DNA from: an uncultured Alphaproteobacteria bacterium
GTDB lineage: Bacteria; Pseudomonadota; Alphaproteobacteria; Puniceispirillales; UBA1172
DNA: 8,270 nucleotides
Direction: 5' to 3'
Assembly: GCA_937952245.1 (NCBI GenBank)
Contig: CALFYS010000122.1
Span: forward strand, 1-8,270
The notes under the pieces are model-generated. The model was not told the origin of the DNA. It saw nothing but the letters and a program-made list of their open reading frames with translations, and ran no database searches. How positions within the stretch are numbered: position 1 is the first letter of the stretch; the number at the start of each line of letters is the position of its first letter. The translations under genes and the position numbers were made by a program. Of the stretch, positions 6,786 to 8,270 are shown in pieces.

Positions 6786-6988
6786 ATTGGCAGGTCTTCT
6801 GGCTTATGGTTTTTGACGCATACCGCCTTCCCAAACGTCACCCCCATGGCTTGGATAAGATCAGTTCAGTGGCGTTAGGGCATACATCAACCATTTACAG
6901 TTGCGGGTACAGCTTCGGACTTGCTTCCTGATGGATACGGCGCACCGAATTCCCTATTCTACCTCGGCCTTTGGCCTTGGTCACCAAT
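6786..6988 (-). promoter_or_regulatory. Cobalamin (vitamin B12) riboswitch
   Basis: A complete cobalamin riboswitch read on the minus strand. In 5' to 3' order: P1 strand ATTGG (6988-6984); a P2 arm ACC / GGCCAAAGGCC / GGT; GAATAGGGAA (6959-6950), the variant of GAAAAGGGAA; GCTGTACCCGCAACTGTA (6913-6896); GCCACTG (6873-6867); GGGAAGGC (6832-6825); and the B12 box AAGCCAGAAGACCTGCC (6805-6789), then CCAAT (6790-6786) closing P1 with a 5-bp perfect helix. About 203 nt, a normal length. Known members bind adenosylcobalamin or related cobalamins and usually switch downstream genes off when B12 is plentiful. Downstream are the 59-residue membrane protein and the ABC metal transporter, so these should be derepressed when B12 is low. 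The on/off direction is taken from the family. Confidence 0.95.
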
Positions 6989-6995
6989 AGGTTAA

Positions 6996-7024
6996 TCATT
7001 ATCCATGGCACCAAGCCCTGTCAA
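6996..7024 (-). promoter_or_regulatory. Promoter of the riboswitch-transporter operon
   Basis: On the minus strand a perfect -35 TTGACA (7024-7019) is followed by GATAAT (7003-6998), a five-of-six -10 match, after 15 bp; the spacer is a little short. The predicted start, near 6990-6992, falls only a few bases before the riboswitch P1 strand at 6988, which supports both calls. It lies in the gap between the FrhB-like gene and the riboswitch. Confidence 0.55.
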
Positions 7025-7056
7025 GCGAATGATGCGGTCAATCAGTTGAAGAATTT

Positions 7057-8270
7057 TTAAGACGGCTTGATGGCCAAGGCTCTTTTCATCGTGCCTTGCT
7101 TTTCATGGTGATAGGCATCATCGCCCGCGGCATCGGATAAAGCCTCCGCCCGAATATTGACCAATGCTGGCGCGACACTGCCCGCTGCAGCAAGACCATG
7201 GGCGCGAGCAAGACCAGCGTATTTCTTTTTGACCTGATGCGGCTGGGTGCGGTTAAGGTCTTCAATCTCAGCCTCTTTCGTGATGGTCAGATAACCCGCC
7301 TTGACCGCATCTTTGACCAAATCCATCCCTTGTTTTGTGCGGATGATCATATGGTTCAGCCCCAAATCGGTTTCGCTTTCAACCCGATCCGGTGAGCCGC
7401 CATCCCATGTATCGGACGCCGCCAGATCAGCCCCTTCACCAATACCATCGGGGCAGATTTTACAGCGCAAGGGCAACACCCAATGGCTTTCATCATCCCC
7501 CCAGAAATCAAGATAATGGATGTCATTGGTCGCGCCTGATGCCATGGTCAATTGCGTTGGCCCGGGGCAACCATAGCCTCGATACCGCAAGGCTTTCACC
7601 TCATCTTTCGGGATCGCGTGACGGTCTAAAAACTGCTGATACCCTTCATCAGGGCTAAAACCGCCACAAACAGGGGTCAGCCAATATTTGATCAGGCGAT
7701 TAACCCGTTCATCAAGATGCGCCAGATTGCGCATGGCGTTTAAATCACATGGTTTGGCGATAAGCGCAAAGGGCTGGCCACGATCCAGCAGTGCCATGAT
7801 ATTGATCAACGGCGCGGTGGGCCCATAGCGCGAACCCGCGGCGGCGATCACCTCATCTTCGGTGGTGCTGACGGTGGCGACCCCGTGGTGGGGCGGGTTG
7901 TCGTCATCATGATCAGGGGCTTTGACATGGGCGATAAAATCAACCTGATGAGATGCCAAGAGATAACATCCAATCGCGGTCAACACCCCTGCGGTTGAGC
8001 CGATATGCCGAAGCGTTGCATCCCCCGCGTGTCCTGTCTTCAGCCCATGATACGGCCCCCACACCAAATCATGATGGGGGCTTGTATCAATCAAATCTTG
8101 CGGCAAGCCTTCCACCCGCAACGATGGGCACATCTGTTCCACCTGATCCATCAGGGGGTCGGTCAGGCCATCACGGGCAAAAGGGATTAAATCGCCTTCA
8201 TCATTCATCCCAAAGCCAATCGCATCCTCGCCAGCAAAACTGGCGCATAACCCACAGCCAATACAAAGCT
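7057..8270 (-). CDS. FrhB/FdhB-like iron-sulfur flavoprotein (coenzyme F420 hydrogenase/dehydrogenase beta-subunit family), 5'-partial
   Basis: The frame stays open to the right edge of the window, so the N terminus is missing; about 404 residues are visible. The ATG at 8208 is internal: in-frame codons upstream encode CIGCGLCASFAGEDAIGFG, a Cys-rich iron-sulfur motif that belongs to the domain. Further motifs are SRYGPTAPLINI, IAKPCDLNAMRNL, PVCGGFS, RYRGYGCPGP and LRCKICPDGIGEGADLAASD, typical of FrhB_FdhB N- and C-terminal domains, which hold FAD and 4Fe-4S clusters. Named relatives include F420-reducing hydrogenase beta subunit, the 8-vinyl reductase BciB and 7-hydroxymethyl-chlorophyll reductase. 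Which reaction this one carries out cannot be decided here, and F420 use should not be assumed. A C-terminal tail of about 80 residues, Ala/Lys-rich, follows the Cys motifs. It lies upstream of the riboswitch operon on the same strand but is separated from it by a promoter. Confidence 0.85.
   Translation of the reverse strand, partial: LCIGCGLCASFAGEDAIGFGMNDEGDLIPFARDGLTDPLMDQVEQMCPSLRVEGLPQDLIDTSPHHDLVWGPYHGLKTGHAGDATLRHIGSTAGVLTAIGCYLLASHQVDFIAHVKAPDHDDDNPPHHGVATVSTTEDEVIAAAGSRYGPTAPLINIMALLDRGQPFALIAKPCDLNAMRNLAHLDERVNRLIKYWLTPVCGGFSPDEGYQQFLDRHAIPKDEVKALRYRGYGCPGPTQLTMASGATNDIHYLDFWGDDESHWVLPLRCKICPDGIGEGADLAASDTWDGGSPDRVESETDLGLNHMIIRTKQGMDLVKDAVKAGYLTITKEAEIEDLNRTQPHQVKKKYAGLARAHGLAAAGSVAPALVNIRAEALSDAAGDDAYHHEKQGTMKRALAIKPS

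Noticed and set aside
7007..7012. GGTGCC (minus strand) as the 5' box of the cobalamin riboswitch
   Set aside because: It lies between the -35 and -10 of the likely promoter, and ATTGG at 6988-6984 pairs perfectly with the 3' CCAAT and continues into a proper P2 arm.

Overview
The window looks like chromosomal DNA of an alphaproteobacterium of moderate GC content. The support is protein style: a ScfR/PccR-type regulator, a SgaA-type serine-glyoxylate aminotransferase, a PIG3-type quinone oxidoreductase, and an ABC metal transporter closest in appearance to the alphaproteobacterial AztABC/ZnuABC group. A marine lineage such as SAR116 would fit, but that is only a guess. Genes are tightly packed, and I see no insertion sequence, tRNA, rRNA, CRISPR array or prophage.

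Layout from left to right. (1) Positions 7-990 (+) encode an NAD(P)H:quinone oxidoreductase-like protein, possibly missing a few N-terminal codons at the window edge. (2) Convergent to it, 1018-2493 (-) encodes an XRE-family regulator with a degenerate ImmA/IrrE-like middle and a Cys-containing C-terminal domain, like regulators of short-chain acyl-CoA metabolism. (3) The divergent intergenic region 2494-2741 holds an AT-rich repeat cluster of TTAACAA half-sites, a candidate operator lying over the -35 regions of both divergent promoters. (4) Positions 2742-3932 (+) encode serine-glyoxylate aminotransferase, followed by a strong intrinsic terminator at 3964-3991. (5) Positions 7024 down to 3999 (-) form one apparent operon: promoter, complete cobalamin riboswitch (6786-6988), a 59-residue single-span membrane protein (6561-6740), ABC ATPase (5761-6519), ABC permease (4922-5761) and a periplasmic metal-binding protein (3999-4910). 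(6) Positions 7057-8270 (-) hold the 3' part of a gene for an FrhB/FdhB-like iron-sulfur flavoprotein whose start lies outside the window.

The most notable point is unit (5). A cluster A-I ABC transporter, a family normally assigned to zinc or manganese and usually controlled by Zur or Mur/MntR, sits behind a vitamin B12 riboswitch together with a tiny membrane protein I do not recognise. The simplest reading is cobalt uptake for B12 synthesis. The main alternative is zinc uptake when B12 is scarce, for example to supply B12-independent zinc enzymes such as MetE. The riboswitch assignment rests on several conserved boxes in the right order plus a P1 helix that closes correctly. Transporter specificity and the role of the small protein are inference.
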